A stretch of DNA of 64,000 nt from Fusibacter paucivorans (lineage in GTDB: Bacteria > Bacillota > Clostridia > Peptostreptococcales > Acidaminobacteraceae). The translations under genes and the position numbers were made by a program. The stretch is taken from NCBI RefSeq assembly GCF_018390735.1, contig NZ_JAHBCL010000004.1, positions 1-64,000 of the forward strand. Reading direction: 5' to 3'. Position 1 is the stretch's first letter. Each line of letters begins with the position of its first letter. Of the stretch, positions 16,943-26,434 are shown one piece after another. The notes under the pieces were generated by a model. The model made no database searches. It saw nothing but the letters and a program-made list of their open reading frames with translations, and had not been told where the DNA came from.

Positions 16943-18080
16943 GAGGCTCCTTTCGCCATACATATATCGGCTCATTGATTGCAATGTGTTTTTGATAACC
17001 ACGGATGAGCAATCTTAAATTTTCTGTAATTTCTGTATTCGTCTTCAGAAGTTTTATACCCTCATCGGTCAGAACATCACGACTTAATATCATACCTGGT
17101 TTTAAGTCATTTATAGCTACTGCAATTTCTTTTTCATCTATTTTGCGTATTTCCACTTTTATCAATACGCGAATGAGCTCTTTGTGGTATCGTTCTGTCA
17201 ATGTCATGATATGTTCAAAAACATTTGACTGCACTTTATTTTGAGAAGATAATACTAAATAATAAACGATAAGATCCAGCATATTCATCCCGATCATCTC
17301 TTGCGTCCAATTCTCTAACGGTTCTGCTAGCCGCTCACTGGCAATAGTGACATCATATTGATTGAAGATCGCAACGACGGGTTCCAATCGCGGTATTTTC
17401 GCGATTAAACTGACACTAAAAGCCAACGCATCCTTTTTCTCTTTTGGCGTGATGGCATGTTGATTGCCATTTAAATATTGCGACAGCCTTTCATCGGGGA
17501 AAATCACATAGCCGATCATTGATAAAAGTCCTGCAATTTCATAAACCCATCTGCTCGATAAGTTCAGTGCCTCTGTCATTTTTTTTATAATCCCTTGCAG
17601 TCTTGTGGCAAAATGAAAGACATCAGGTTTTGTCGTCGCTAAAATATCCGCCATAATTTGCACACTGCCAACAAAAGTCTTTGTCAACACCAGCTCTGTT
17701 TCACGTTTTGCTCTGAGTATCTCAATTTGTGTATTCACACGGGCTATGACTTCCTGCCACTGGAAAGGCTTTGTAATATAGTCAACGCCTCCGACATTAA
17801 AGCCTGTAACAATATTCTGCATTTGCGAAAAAGCTGAAATGAAAATGATCGGAATATCCCTCAATTTTTCATTTTCTTTAAAATGCTGACAAACTTCATA
17901 GCCGTTCATATCCGGCATATCTATATCCAGCAAAACCAGATCGGGCTTTTTGAGGACAGCTGACTTTAGCGCCATTTTGCCGCTTGTAAACGTGCGAATG
18001 CTATAGCCTTTGACATTCAGCATACTTACGAGCACCTTAAGATTCCCCATGTTATCATCAATAATCATTATATTATACAT
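16935..18080 (-). CDS. response regulator with degenerate HD-GYP-like output domain
   Basis: 381 residues. Receiver (1-120) with Asp52 (LLDIDMPDMNG), acidic IIDDN and the Lys of TKPF all present. The output region (about 140-290) aligns by eye with HD-GYP proteins: the expected HDIG is SMIG (Ser187-Met188), and the helix before the second metal histidines reads PRLEPVVAIFNQYD, so metal ligands are missing. The tail (about 318-375; AINDLKPGMILSRDVLTDEG) is the small C-terminal domain that accompanies many HD-type regulators. It should therefore bind or signal rather than hydrolyse cyclic-di-GMP. First gene of the cassette with the active-type HD-GYP regulator and hybrid kinase, both overlapping or abutting. 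Confidence 0.85.
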   Translation of the reverse strand: MYNIMIIDDNMGNLKVLVSMLNVKGYSIRTFTSGKMALKSAVLKKPDLVLLDIDMPDMNGYEVCQHFKENEKLRDIPIIFISAFSQMQNIVTGFNVGGVDYITKPFQWQEVIARVNTQIEILRAKRETELVLTKTFVGSVQIMADILATTKPDVFHFATRLQGIIKKMTEALNLSSRWVYEIAGLLSMIGYVIFPDERLSQYLNGNQHAITPKEKKDALAFSVSLIAKIPRLEPVVAIFNQYDVTIASERLAEPLENWTQEMIGMNMLDLIVYYLVLSSQNKVQSNVFEHIMTLTERYHKELIRVLIKVEIRKIDEKEIAVAINDLKPGMILSRDVLTDEGIKLLKTNTEITENLRLLIRGYQKHIAINEPIYVWRKEPHV

Positions 18081-18240
18081 CGCTTCACCTTGCGAACAGC
18101 CACTTTGCGATTAGCCGCTTCATCTCCATTATTTACTCATTATATGCCCACATCATAAGGCCATTAAACAGAATCGCTCTTTCATACGGTCGCATAGCAG
18201 CTGCTTCAGTGACCATTTGATTATTGAATCGAATTGGTTT
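18081..18240 (-). other. upstream region of the signalling cassette
   Basis: About 160 bases between the first regulator start and the leu-operon terminator. It should contain the cassette promoter, but I see no convincing -35/-10 pair and no gene. Confidence 0.35.
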
Positions 18241-18247
18241 TATGCAT

Positions 18248-18282
18248 CAAAAAAACCAAAACGCAAAAGCGTTTTGGCTTAA
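18248..18282 (-). terminator. terminator of the leu operon
   Basis: On the minus strand GCCAAAACGC-TTTT-GCGTTTTGG followed by seven T. A second small palindrome (AAATTGAAT/ATTCAATTT, 18305-18332) lies between it and the last gene. Confidence 0.9.
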
Positions 18283-18373
18283 TAATGATTTTATGATTTA
18301 AAGCTTCAAATTGAATACAATATATTCAATTTGAGCATAACATATATTTTGGAAGATGCCCTTACTGATCGTC

Positions 18374-18706
18374 TTATAATCCGTCGTTTTCCTCTAAAAA
18401 CGCTTCAACCCAAAAATGACGCTGCATATTGATTTTACCGCTTACAGATACCTCGACCCCCTCTGCTGTCAACAATACAATTTGTTCCAGTCCACCGGCT
18501 TCATTTGGCAGCGCAATACTACCATCTTTTCGAATGACGCGATGCCACGGCAAATCATATTTGGCCGTCATGCTGTGTAGGATTCTAGAAACTTGCCTTG
18601 ACGCTCTAGGATTACCGGCACATTCTGCAATGCTGCCGTATGTCATCACATACCCCGGTGGTATGCGTTTGATAATGTCGATTACCCGTTTGGTAAAATC
18701 ATTCAT
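18374..18706 (-). CDS. alkyltransferase-like protein (ATL)
   Basis: 110 residues, the C-terminal-domain-only form of the O6-alkylguanine alkyltransferase fold. The active-site motif PCHRV reads PWHRV (53-57) with Trp54 in place of the reactive Cys, the defining mark of ATL proteins, which bind O6-alkylguanine in DNA and recruit nucleotide excision repair instead of reversing the damage. The helix-turn-helix with GYVMTYGSIAECAG and the Arg-rich ASRQVSR is present. The ATG overlaps the leuB stop by four bases (ATGA), so it is translated from the leu operon messenger. Normal length for the family. Confidence 0.92.
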   Translation of the reverse strand: MNDFTKRVIDIIKRIPPGYVMTYGSIAECAGNPRASRQVSRILHSMTAKYDLPWHRVIRKDGSIALPNEAGGLEQIVLLTAEGVEVSVSGKINMQRHFWVEAFLEENDGL

Positions 18707-19770
18707 ATTGCATCACAAATGCGATTGCCCATTTCACTTGTCGTAATCAGGCGATCGCCCTCCTTACAAATGTCTTTAGTCCGATAACCTTCGCCCAGCA
18801 CAACGTCAACAGCATTTTCAACTGCATCTGCAACGTCACTGCGATTAAAAGTAAAGCGCATCATCATCGCAATCGAGAGAATGGACGCAATTGGATTTGC
18901 AATACCCATACCGGCTATATCAGGTGCAGAGCCGTGAATAGGTTCATAAAGCCCTTTTTGGTCTGCATCCAGTGACGCACTGGCAAGGACACCGATAGAC
19001 CCCGTAATCACGCTCATCTCATCTGATAATATATCGCCAAACATATTGGATGTCAAGATTACATCAAACTGCCTTGGATTAATCACGAGCTGCATTGCAG
19101 CATTGTCAACGTATAAATGGTCTAACTTAACTTCCGGATATTGTTTTGCAACCATTTCAACAGTTTTTCGCCATAATCTTGATGATGCCAAGACATTTGC
19201 TTTATCAACACTGGTCAGACGCTTATCGCGCTGCATTGCAATTTTAAATGCCGTATGGGCAATACGTTCAATTTCCGCTTCTGAGTACATCATTTTATCA
19301 TAGGCAGATTTCTCATCTTCAGCCATACGATGTTCCCCAAAATAGATACCGCCCGTAAGTTCTCTAACGATGCATACATCTAGTTTTTCACCTATAATTT
19401 CTGATTTAAGCGGTGAATACGACTTGAGTGGTGTTAAAATCATACCGGGGCGTATATTGGCAAAGACCCCCAGCGCTTTTCTAATCTGTAAAAGTCCCGT
19501 CTCAGGTCTGATGCTTAGCGGAAGATCATTGTATTTATGATGACCGACAGCACCTAAAAAAATGGCGTCGCTTTTTTGGCAGAGGGCGATGGTTTCCTCT
19601 TCAAGCGGGATACCAACCGCATCAATAGCCGCACCGCCAATTCTACCGTAATTGAGTTCAATGCCAAATGCAAACTTTTCTGATGTTCTCTTTAGGATTT
19701 TGACAACTTCATCTGTAATTTCTGGTCCGATCCCGTCTCCGGGCAATACTGCGATTTTATATGTGTTCAT
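18703..19770 (-). CDS. leuB: 3-isopropylmalate dehydrogenase
   Basis: NAD-dependent oxidation and decarboxylation of 3-isopropylmalate to 2-oxoisocaproate, third step of leucine synthesis. 355 residues, normal. Begins with the family N terminus IAVLPGDGIGPEI; has the substrate-binding RELTGGIYFGEH, the catalytic Tyr/Lys region (SVDKANVL) and the C-terminal cofactor motif EPIHGSAPDIAG. The ATG is one base after the leuD stop and uses AAGGAG at the leuD end. Fourth gene of leuA-C-D-B. Distinguished from isocitrate dehydrogenase by operon context and length. Confidence 0.96.
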   Translation of the reverse strand: MNTYKIAVLPGDGIGPEITDEVVKILKRTSEKFAFGIELNYGRIGGAAIDAVGIPLEEETIALCQKSDAIFLGAVGHHKYNDLPLSIRPETGLLQIRKALGVFANIRPGMILTPLKSYSPLKSEIIGEKLDVCIVRELTGGIYFGEHRMAEDEKSAYDKMMYSEAEIERIAHTAFKIAMQRDKRLTSVDKANVLASSRLWRKTVEMVAKQYPEVKLDHLYVDNAAMQLVINPRQFDVILTSNMFGDILSDEMSVITGSIGVLASASLDADQKGLYEPIHGSAPDIAGMGIANPIASILSIAMMMRFTFNRSDVADAVENAVDVVLGEGYRTKDICKEGDRLITTSEMGNRICDAI

Positions 19771-19771
19771 T

Positions 19772-20251
19772 TCAAACTCCTTTTTCTTTTAGCTTTTCAA
19801 TGAGACCATTATGATTGACGATCTCCAGCAGGAAATCTGGAAAAGGTTCAAACTGATAAGTTTTTTGCAGTGTTTTATTTTCGATGATCCCAGCTTTCAG
19901 GTCAACGCTGAGTTCATGTCCTGTTTGACATTCTTCAGCACATTCAGTCTGTTCAATAATCGGCAGACCAATATTAATCGCATTTCGAAAGAATATTCTC
20001 GCAAAGCTTTTGGCAATGACCGCTTCAATGCCAGCCGCCTTAATGGCAATTGGCGCATGTTCACGTGAAGAGCCACATCCAAAGTTTTCACCTGCCACCA
20101 TAAAGTCGCCGCTTTTCACAGTCTCGGCAAAGGCTTCATCAATATCTTCCATACAATGCGATGCCAAATACGCCGGTTCTGAATGATTAAGGTATCGTGC
20201 CGGAATAATAACATCCGTATCTACGTTGTCAAAATATTTATATGCTTTCAT
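19772..20251 (-). CDS. leuD: 3-isopropylmalate dehydratase, small subunit
   Basis: Swivel-domain subunit that with LeuC isomerises 2- to 3-isopropylmalate. 159 residues, the short bacterial/archaeal-type LeuD. Contains DVIIPARYL near the start and the conserved [17 protein letters not shown] loop (about 57-73), then [16 protein letters not shown]. Start ATG at 20251 follows TAGGAGGC; nine bases separate it from leuC. Cytoplasmic. Homoaconitase small subunits look similar; leu context decides. Confidence 0.96.
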   Translation of the reverse strand: MKAYKYFDNVDTDVIIPARYLNHSEPAYLASHCMEDIDEAFAETVKSGDFMVAGENFGCGSSREHAPIAIKAAGIEAVIAKSFARIFFRNAINIGLPIIEQTECAEECQTGHELSVDLKAGIIENKTLQKTYQFEPFPDFLLEIVNHNGLIEKLKEKGV

Positions 20252-20260
20252 GGTTGCCTC

Positions 20261-21520
20261 CTATTCTGCTTCCGGTGATGCGATATAACCTTTGATTGCC
20301 GTCATTGCGGCAACAGCTGGGCTTGCCAGGTATACTTCTGATGTCTTGTGGCCCATACGACCGACGAAATTTCTGTTTGTCGTCGCAACAGCGCGTTCGC
20401 CTTCTGCTAAAATACCCATGTAGCCGCCAAGGCATGGCCCGCACGTCGGCGTACTGACGACCGCCCCCGCCTCAATAAACGTTTCAATAAATCCAGCTTT
20501 CATCGCATCCATATATATTTTCTGTGTTGCCGGAATGATAATCATGCGAATATCCTGATGCACTTTATGTCCTTTTAGTATTTCCGCCGTTATTTTTAAA
20601 TCGTCGAAGCGGCCGTTGGTACAAGAGCCGACGACGACCTGATCCACTTTTATCTCACCAAATTCACCAAAAGTCTTCGTATTTTCTGGCAAGTGCGGGA
20701 ATGCCACTGTTGGCTTCAACGCAGAGAGATCAATGGTGATTTCTTCGTCATAAACCGCATCAGCGTCAGCTGCATAAACTTTCGGTGTACGTTTTGAATG
20801 CTGTGCAATGTATGCAATCGTTTTCGCATCAACTTCAAATATGCCATTTTTAGCACCTGCTTCTATGGCCATATTCGCCATGGTAAAACGATCGTCCATT
20901 GTTAAACTCTCAAGCCCCTCACCTGTAAACTCAAGCGATTTGTATCTTGCACCGTCAACACCAATCTGTCCAATTAAATGCAAGATAACATCTTTCCCTG
21001 AAACCCATTGATTTAATTGACCCGTCATATTAATTTTAATCGCTGACGGCACTCTGAACCAGCATTTGCCGGTGGCCATGCCAACACCCATATCTGTACT
21101 GCCAATACCTGTTGAAAAAGCACCAAGTGCGCCATAGGTACACGTGTGCGAATCGGCACCAATAACAACATCGCCTGCAACCACCAAGCCTTTTTCAGGC
21201 AAAAGTGCATGCTCAATGCCCATTTCGCCAATTTCAAAATAATTAGTGATCTCATTTTCTCTAGCGAAAAGACGCATGGTTTTACATTGCTGCGCCGCTT
21301 CAATATCTTTGTTTGGCGCAAAGTGATCCGGCACTAATGCAATTTTATTTTTGTCAAAGACCTTCTGTGCTTTAAGCGCTTCATAAGATTTAATCGCAAC
21401 GGGCGCCGTAATATCATTGCCGAGGACGAGATCTAAATCTGCTTCAATAAAGTTGCCTACTTTCAGTTCAGCCGCCCCACAGTGTGCTGCTAAAATTTTT
21501 TGAGTCATTGTCATACCCAT
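20261..21520 (-). CDS. leuC: 3-isopropylmalate dehydratase, large subunit
   Basis: Aconitase-family [4Fe-4S] subunit of isopropylmalate isomerase. 419 residues, matching the LeuC2 (HacA-like) form that pairs with a short LeuD. Conserved features: [10 protein letters not shown] near residue 60, [20 protein letters not shown], and the cluster cysteines in VVGSCTNGR and PTCGPCLGG. Of the clustered Met codons, ATG at 21520 is chosen because AGGAGG stands seven bases before it. Eleven bases downstream of leuA. Confidence 0.96.
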   Translation of the reverse strand: MGMTMTQKILAAHCGAAELKVGNFIEADLDLVLGNDITAPVAIKSYEALKAQKVFDKNKIALVPDHFAPNKDIEAAQQCKTMRLFARENEITNYFEIGEMGIEHALLPEKGLVVAGDVVIGADSHTCTYGALGAFSTGIGSTDMGVGMATGKCWFRVPSAIKINMTGQLNQWVSGKDVILHLIGQIGVDGARYKSLEFTGEGLESLTMDDRFTMANMAIEAGAKNGIFEVDAKTIAYIAQHSKRTPKVYAADADAVYDEEITIDLSALKPTVAFPHLPENTKTFGEFGEIKVDQVVVGSCTNGRFDDLKITAEILKGHKVHQDIRMIIIPATQKIYMDAMKAGFIETFIEAGAVVSTPTCGPCLGGYMGILAEGERAVATTNRNFVGRMGHKTSEVYLASPAVAAMTAIKGYIASPEAE

Positions 21521-21531
21521 TAGGGCACCTC

Positions 21532-23040
21532 CTAACTTAATTCTGTCAACGCTTTGTTGACTGCTTCAACATAAGCGTGAATGCTGGATTCTATTACATC
21601 TGTACTAAGACCCTTACCGCGATATTTTTTGCCTTCTATTCCTAGGATCACAATGGTTTCACCTTGTGCATCCTTTCCTTCTGTCACTGCGTTGATGCGA
21701 TATTCAACGAGTTTAATACTTTTTTCAACAGCTTTCTCAATGACTTTGAAAGAAGCGTCAACAGGACCGTCGCCAACTGCCGCATCCATAATTTCCTTGT
21801 CGCCGACAACCAATGAAAGCGTCGAAGTCGCTGGAATATGATTGCCACTTTGGATCATAAATGATTTCACTTTGACAATTTCCTGAATTTGCACACTCTC
21901 TTTTGCAATGATCGCTTCGATATCGCGATCGAAAATTTCTTTCTTCTTATCACAGAGTTCAATAAAAGCATGGAATGCGTGCTCCATTTCTTCTTTTGTC
22001 AAAACAAAACCAAGCGCTTGAACACGTTCGATAAAAGCGTGTCTACCGGAATGCTTCCCGAGAACGATCTTGCTCATATTAAGGCCGATCGACTCCGGTG
22101 TCATAATTTCATAAGTGGTTCGATCTTGAAGCATGCCATGCTGATGAATACCCGCTTCATGTGCAAAGGCATTATCACCGACAATTGCCTTGTTAGGCTG
22201 CACGCGAACACCCGTAATCGTTTGAAGCATTTTACTGGACTTTAAGATTTGCTTCGTGTGTATGCCTGTTTCACAGTTAAAGAAGTCTTTTCTGGTATCA
22301 ATCGCCATCGCTATTTCTTCAAGCGCTGCATTCCCAGCACGTTCACCAATACCGTTAATGGTACATTCGATTTGTGTTGCACCACCGTTTATTGCAGCAA
22401 GTGAGTTGGCCACGGCAAATCCCAAATCATTATGACAGTGGACCGATATATCTACATCCTTAATATTTGGAACCTGTGACTTGATCGTTGAAATGAGCGC
22501 ATAGTATTCATCCGGTGTCGTATAGCCGACTGTATCGGGTATATTAATTGTTCTAGCACCCTCTGCTATAACGGCAGTGAATATTTGAATAAGGAAATTT
22601 ACATCACTGCGAACGGCATCTTCTGCTGAAAATTCAATATCATCAAAGAAGCGCTTTGCATAGCGAACCGCTTCAACGGCTTGTTTTAAAGCTTCTTCCC
22701 TCGTCAGTTTCAACTTATATTTTAAATGAATATCCGACGTCGCAATAAAGATATGAATTCTAGGTTTCTTGGCAAACTGCAACGCTTCCCAAGCCTTGTC
22801 AATATCCAATTTTGTCGTCCGTGCCAAAGACGCAACCGTTACATCGCCGACATTTCGAGATATTTCTTTTATGGCATTAAAATCACCTGGTGAAGCAATG
22901 GCAAACCCTGCCTCAATAATATCAACACCCAATTCTTCAAGCTGCTTTGCCAATCGCACCTTTTCTGTCAAATTCATCGTAAAACCAGGCGCCTGCTCGC
23001 CATCCCTCAATGTTGTATCAAAAATCTTAATTCTCTTCAT
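21532..23040 (-). CDS. leuA: 2-isopropylmalate synthase
   Basis: Condenses acetyl-CoA and 2-oxoisovalerate, the committed and usually leucine-inhibited step. 502 residues. TIM-barrel HMGL-like domain with [12 protein letters not shown] at the N terminus, metal-binding HCHNDLG, and the GxGERxG motif (NGIGERAGN); communication region; then the C-terminal LeuA allosteric (leucine-binding) domain from about 370 ([13 protein letters not shown]). The ATG at 23040 follows CGGAGGCAGAG; the frame starts 15 bases earlier with a TTG that lies ahead of the ribosome binding site. First gene of leuA-C-D-B-ATL and controlled by the Leu T-box. Confidence 0.96.
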   Translation of the reverse strand: MKRIKIFDTTLRDGEQAPGFTMNLTEKVRLAKQLEELGVDIIEAGFAIASPGDFNAIKEISRNVGDVTVASLARTTKLDIDKAWEALQFAKKPRIHIFIATSDIHLKYKLKLTREEALKQAVEAVRYAKRFFDDIEFSAEDAVRSDVNFLIQIFTAVIAEGARTINIPDTVGYTTPDEYYALISTIKSQVPNIKDVDISVHCHNDLGFAVANSLAAINGGATQIECTINGIGERAGNAALEEIAMAIDTRKDFFNCETGIHTKQILKSSKMLQTITGVRVQPNKAIVGDNAFAHEAGIHQHGMLQDRTTYEIMTPESIGLNMSKIVLGKHSGRHAFIERVQALGFVLTKEEMEHAFHAFIELCDKKKEIFDRDIEAIIAKESVQIQEIVKVKSFMIQSGNHIPATSTLSLVVGDKEIMDAAVGDGPVDASFKVIEKAVEKSIKLVEYRINAVTEGKDAQGETIVILGIEGKKYRGKGLSTDVIESSIHAYVEAVNKALTELS

Positions 23041-23221
23041 CTCTGCCTCCGTCAAAATACCTTACTTCCCAATAAAATCATTTTTTTAACCAATCTAAAT
23101 CATCACTGTTCTGTATCCTCAATGAGATACTTTATAAAAATTTAACCCCTGACGAAGCAGCGGTTAGAAAATGGATGCGTATTTCTTTAAGGCAAACACC
23201 GCGAGTTTATTGCAATAAAAA

Positions 23222-23470
23222 AACCGCATCCCAAAACAATGGGACGCAGTTATCATTGACTACGCGGTACCACCCAAATTACATGTCACATAAAACATGT
23301 CTCTTTGAAACTCGTAACGTGAGCAAACGTCAAACCCTACATTTTCGAATTTGAAGCTCAGGAGTGAGAGTCTAAAAATTTCTGTACTGGCTTCCACCAC
23401 AATGCCAGCTCTCTAGGACATACGTCTTTAAACAGTCTCCGTCAAAGCGATTTAACAATATATTGATGTT
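23222..23470 (-). promoter_or_regulatory. T-box leader, leucine specific
   Basis: On the minus strand: AGAGAG and the stem I apical GCTGGC/GCCAG pair, then AGA-CTC-TCACTCCTGAGC with CTC (Leu) at 23370-23368 in the specifier position; the T-box core GGGTGGTACCGCG at 23275-23263 (variable base T, predicting discriminator A as in tRNA-Leu); and a terminator ACTGCGTCCCA/TGGGATGCGGT followed by seven T (23250-23219). About 180 untranslated bases separate it from leuA. Confidence 0.92.
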
Positions 23471-23477
23471 GGAAATT

Positions 23478-23506
23478 ACTATAACAACAAAATGACAAAC
23501 TGTCAA
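23478..23506 (-). promoter_or_regulatory. leu operon promoter
   Basis: On the minus strand TTGACA (23506-23501), 17-base spacer, TATAGT (23483-23478). Confidence 0.88.
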
Positions 23507-23669
23507 CAGCTTTTTTAAATTTTCTTCATTTCCTCATGAATATCTGCCTACAATTTGCCGTATTTAAATTTACCAACGCATAATTCGTGGTTTTTCGGGT
23601 AATTTATAATAAATTATGTTATATTTAAATAAGGAAATGTGAGACGCAAAGGGATATGGGGAGTTAATT

Positions 23670-24041
23670 ATGAATATCTTACACTTTGAATACAGCGATT
23701 TTTTTAAACGTTTTGTTAAAGATCTCGTTGAAAATGCAGGTCATTCGTATTTACATACCAACCGTGGCGATATGCTTTTCAATTTGCTGGCACATCACGA
23801 TATTGATCTGATCATTACCGGCATGGAGCTTTCTGATATGACGGGCGAACAATTGATTCAGTCATTGAGAACCTCCAAGTTTAAGCACATCCCCATTGTC
23901 ATCATTACGTCAGCAACTGTTGAAAATATCAACAAGCGCTTGCGCGGCGTTAAATTTGACGATGTTATTCTCAAGGAGAATTTAACGTTTGACAGTTTTA
24001 CAAAATGCATAGACCGCATTGAAGATGATTTAGCACGATAA
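23670..24041 (+). CDS. stand-alone receiver domain lacking the phospho-acceptor Asp
   Basis: 123 residues, one receiver-fold domain and nothing else. Beta-strand pattern and helices fit (DLIITGMELSDMTGEQLIQSL, IPIVIITSA, DDVILKEN), with the switch Thr80 and Lys102 retained, but the Asp expected in the DLIITD position is Gly51 and the N-terminal acidic pair is replaced (HFEYSD). It is therefore probably not phosphorylated by the usual chemistry and may act as a constitutive or binding module (pseudo-receiver). Good GGGGAG site before the ATG. Single-gene transcript with its own terminator, lying between the divergent leu promoter and convergent argS. Partner unknown. Confidence 0.85.
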   Translation: MNILHFEYSDFFKRFVKDLVENAGHSYLHTNRGDMLFNLLAHHDIDLIITGMELSDMTGEQLIQSLRTSKFKHIPIVIITSATVENINKRLRGVKFDDVILKENLTFDSFTKCIDRIEDDLAR

Positions 24042-24077
24042 TTGAATAGCCAGACAGATATGTACAAACCAAAATGA

Positions 24078-24144
24078 AAAGAACCCCGCTTCCTGACGTA
24101 TTTAAAATACAGTTTCAGACAGCTGGGTTCTATTTTTTAGAGCT
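24078..24144 (+). terminator. terminator after the receiver gene
   Basis: AGAACCCCGCTTCCTGA pairs with its near-complement ending TGGGTTCT, with an inner GTATTT/AAATAC helix; followed by ATTTTTTA. Confidence 0.75.
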
Positions 24145-24303
24145 TCTTGAAAGAGCGCTTACACTTACCATACGATGATTTATTGATCTTTACGAGATAT
24201 TTCGATGTATAATGCTCAATAATATTCATATACTGATTGTCTTTATGCATCATTCTAATTATTTTATGCATCCTAGTGAAGTTTAGTGTTCACTCACTGT
24301 GGA

Positions 24304-26004
24304 TTACATTTTTTCAGGTGCTTCAAGACAGACGAGCTCAAGTGCTGATTTTAAAACAGTCTGTGTACTTTTTACAAGTGCAAGTCTTGCCATTTTTAAA
24401 GCAGCATCTTCTACCAAAATAGCGTTGTCATGATAGAAGCGATTAAAGTTCTGTGCAATTTCAACAGCATATCGTGCGATGTGATGCGGCTCATAATTTT
24501 TATGCGCTAAAACAATGACTTCATTAAATTTTCCAAGTGATAGAATGAGCGTTTTCGAAGCATCATCCCCGAGCAAACTAAAATCAATGTCCTCAAACGC
24601 TTCGATATTGGCCTTTCTCAATACGCTGCAAGATCGTGCATGGGTATATTGGACATAAGGGCCGGTCTCGCCTTCAAACGATAATGTCTTATCCCATGAA
24701 AAGGAATAGTCTTTTTGTCTCGATGTAAACAGTTCCTGAAAGACGACAGCGCCAATGCCAACCTGTCTCGCTACTGTATCTTTGTCTGCAATATCCGGAT
24801 TTTTTTCGTTGATAATTTCTAAGGTTTTTTCTGTGGCTTTATCCAGCACATCTTCTAAGAAAATAACATTTCCCCTTCTCGTTGAAAGAGCGCCTTCTTC
24901 CAGAGAAACCATTCCAAAATCTACATGTACACAATCTTTTGCCCAATTGTAGCCCATCAGTTCTACAATTTTAATCCATTGTTGGAAATGAAGCTTCTGG
25001 GCACTGCCGACAACATAGATGTTTTTATCAAAGTGATACGTATCCTGTCGGTACTTTGCAGCCGCCAAGTCACGCGTCATATACAGCGTCGAACCGTCTT
25101 TTTTAGTAATCAGTGCAGGCGGCATACCATAAGCTTCTAAATTGACAATTTCTGCCCCTTCGGATTTTTCGACAATATTTTTTGACCTCAGTTCATCGAG
25201 AATGGCCGGCATCTTATCAGAATAGAAACTTTCACCGGCATACGAGTCAAACGTAACGCCTAACTTGCCATAAACTCTATTAAAGGAAACCAAAGACATC
25301 TCTCTAAAGAGATTCCAAAGTGCCAATGCCTCTTCATCACCGTTTTCAAGCTTTGTAAACCAGCTGCGCGCCTCATCATTCAGCGATAAATCTGCTTCTG
25401 CTTCCTCGTGAAAACGAACGTAAAGTTTTAAAAGCTCTGGAATAGGTGCCGCTTCAATCGCTTCACGCGATCCCCACTTTTTATAGGCAACGATGAGCTT
25501 GCCAAATTGTGTTCCGTAATCGCCTAAGTGATTCACCGCTACAGTATCATAGCCAAGTGCTTTGTATATACGATGCAGCGATTCACCAATCATCGTACTT
25601 CGAATATGCCCCATATGAAACGGTTTTGCAATATTGACGGATGAATACTCAACGACGACTTTCTTGCCGGCTCCCAATGTCGACTTGCCGTATTGCGCAC
25701 CTTCCTTTAAGATGTCAGTCATTACGGATTTTGCCAAATGCGCCGTTGACACTTTAAAATTGACAAATCCTGAAATTGCAGAAACGGATTCAATTTCATC
25801 TGCTTTTGGTAGGGCTGCTGCAATATCCTCTGCTATTTTCACAGGCGCTTTTCTCAGCGTCTTCGCCAGTTTAAAACACGGAAATGCATAGTCGCCCATT
25901 GCGGGATTTTTAGGGTATTCAACCAATCCCAATATTTCATCAAATGTCAATGTATCAACCTGTTTTGCAAGCAGATCGGCAATTAGTACCTTATAATCAA
26001 TCAT
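24304..26004 (-). CDS. argS: arginyl-tRNA synthetase
   Basis: Class I synthetase charging tRNA-Arg. 566 residues. Order: N-terminal Add-1 domain (about 1-90), catalytic Rossmann fold with the HIGH box as HMGH (130-133, in NIAKPFHMGHIRST), the DYGTQFGK region, a KMSKS-equivalent without lysines (LSTRRGNV), and a C-terminal DALR anticodon-binding domain (about 445-566, YTHARSCSVLRKA). Good GAGGAGG site before the ATG. Controlled by the Arg T-box upstream. Convergent with the receiver gene. Confidence 0.96.
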   Translation of the reverse strand: MIDYKVLIADLLAKQVDTLTFDEILGLVEYPKNPAMGDYAFPCFKLAKTLRKAPVKIAEDIAAALPKADEIESVSAISGFVNFKVSTAHLAKSVMTDILKEGAQYGKSTLGAGKKVVVEYSSVNIAKPFHMGHIRSTMIGESLHRIYKALGYDTVAVNHLGDYGTQFGKLIVAYKKWGSREAIEAAPIPELLKLYVRFHEEAEADLSLNDEARSWFTKLENGDEEALALWNLFREMSLVSFNRVYGKLGVTFDSYAGESFYSDKMPAILDELRSKNIVEKSEGAEIVNLEAYGMPPALITKKDGSTLYMTRDLAAAKYRQDTYHFDKNIYVVGSAQKLHFQQWIKIVELMGYNWAKDCVHVDFGMVSLEEGALSTRRGNVIFLEDVLDKATEKTLEIINEKNPDIADKDTVARQVGIGAVVFQELFTSRQKDYSFSWDKTLSFEGETGPYVQYTHARSCSVLRKANIEAFEDIDFSLLGDDASKTLILSLGKFNEVIVLAHKNYEPHHIARYAVEIAQNFNRFYHDNAILVEDAALKMARLALVKSTQTVLKSALELVCLEAPEKM

Positions 26005-26025
26005 AATACCTCCTCAAAAAAATAT

Positions 26026-26290
26026 AAAAGTCCCTTGGTATCCCAAGAGACGAATTGATCGCGGTGCCACTCTTATTAAGCAAAAAACATTTTGCTTCAC
26101 TCAACGCCTTTAACGGAGCTACCCGTTCAACCTACTCATTTCTGCCGAAACCTCATGGGTACGTTTCAATCATATGTCATGCCAAGCTTCCACCCTCCCC
26201 GGCTCTCTATCAATCCATTATTGATCTACTTTCCCATTCATCGGTCGCACTGCTTAACACCCCGTCAACCAGTACATGCAATTATTTGTT
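26026..26290 (-). promoter_or_regulatory. T-box leader, arginine specific
   Basis: On the minus strand: AGAGAG followed by CCGGGGAGGGTGG in stem I; GATTGAAA-CGT-ACCCATGAG with CGT (Arg) at 26163-26161 in the specifier position; T-box core GAGTGGCACCGCG near 26072-26060, where the variable base is C, predicting a tRNA with discriminator G; terminator GTCTCTTGG-GATA-CCAAGGGAC followed by TTTTATATTTTTT (26052-26021). Confidence 0.92.
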
Positions 26291-26296
26291 GAGCAT

Positions 26297-26326
26297 AGTT
26301 TAACACAAACGCTTCGCTCCTTGCAA
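26297..26326 (-). promoter_or_regulatory. argS promoter
   Basis: On the minus strand TTGCAA (26326-26321), 18-base spacer, TAAACT (26302-26297), just upstream of the T-box. Confidence 0.65.
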
Positions 26327-26434
26327 GCTAAAATCTTGAGAACTGTTTTTAACAAATTTGTTAATTATCTTGTGATAAGATTTTTTTTGGATCATTTTAC
26401 GCTATAATGAGCATAATACACGAAGGAGTTTACT

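Noticed and set aside
18374-18706. O6-methylguanine-DNA methyltransferase (ogt)
   Set aside because: The active-site Cys is Trp (PWHRV), so it cannot transfer alkyl groups; called ATL instead.
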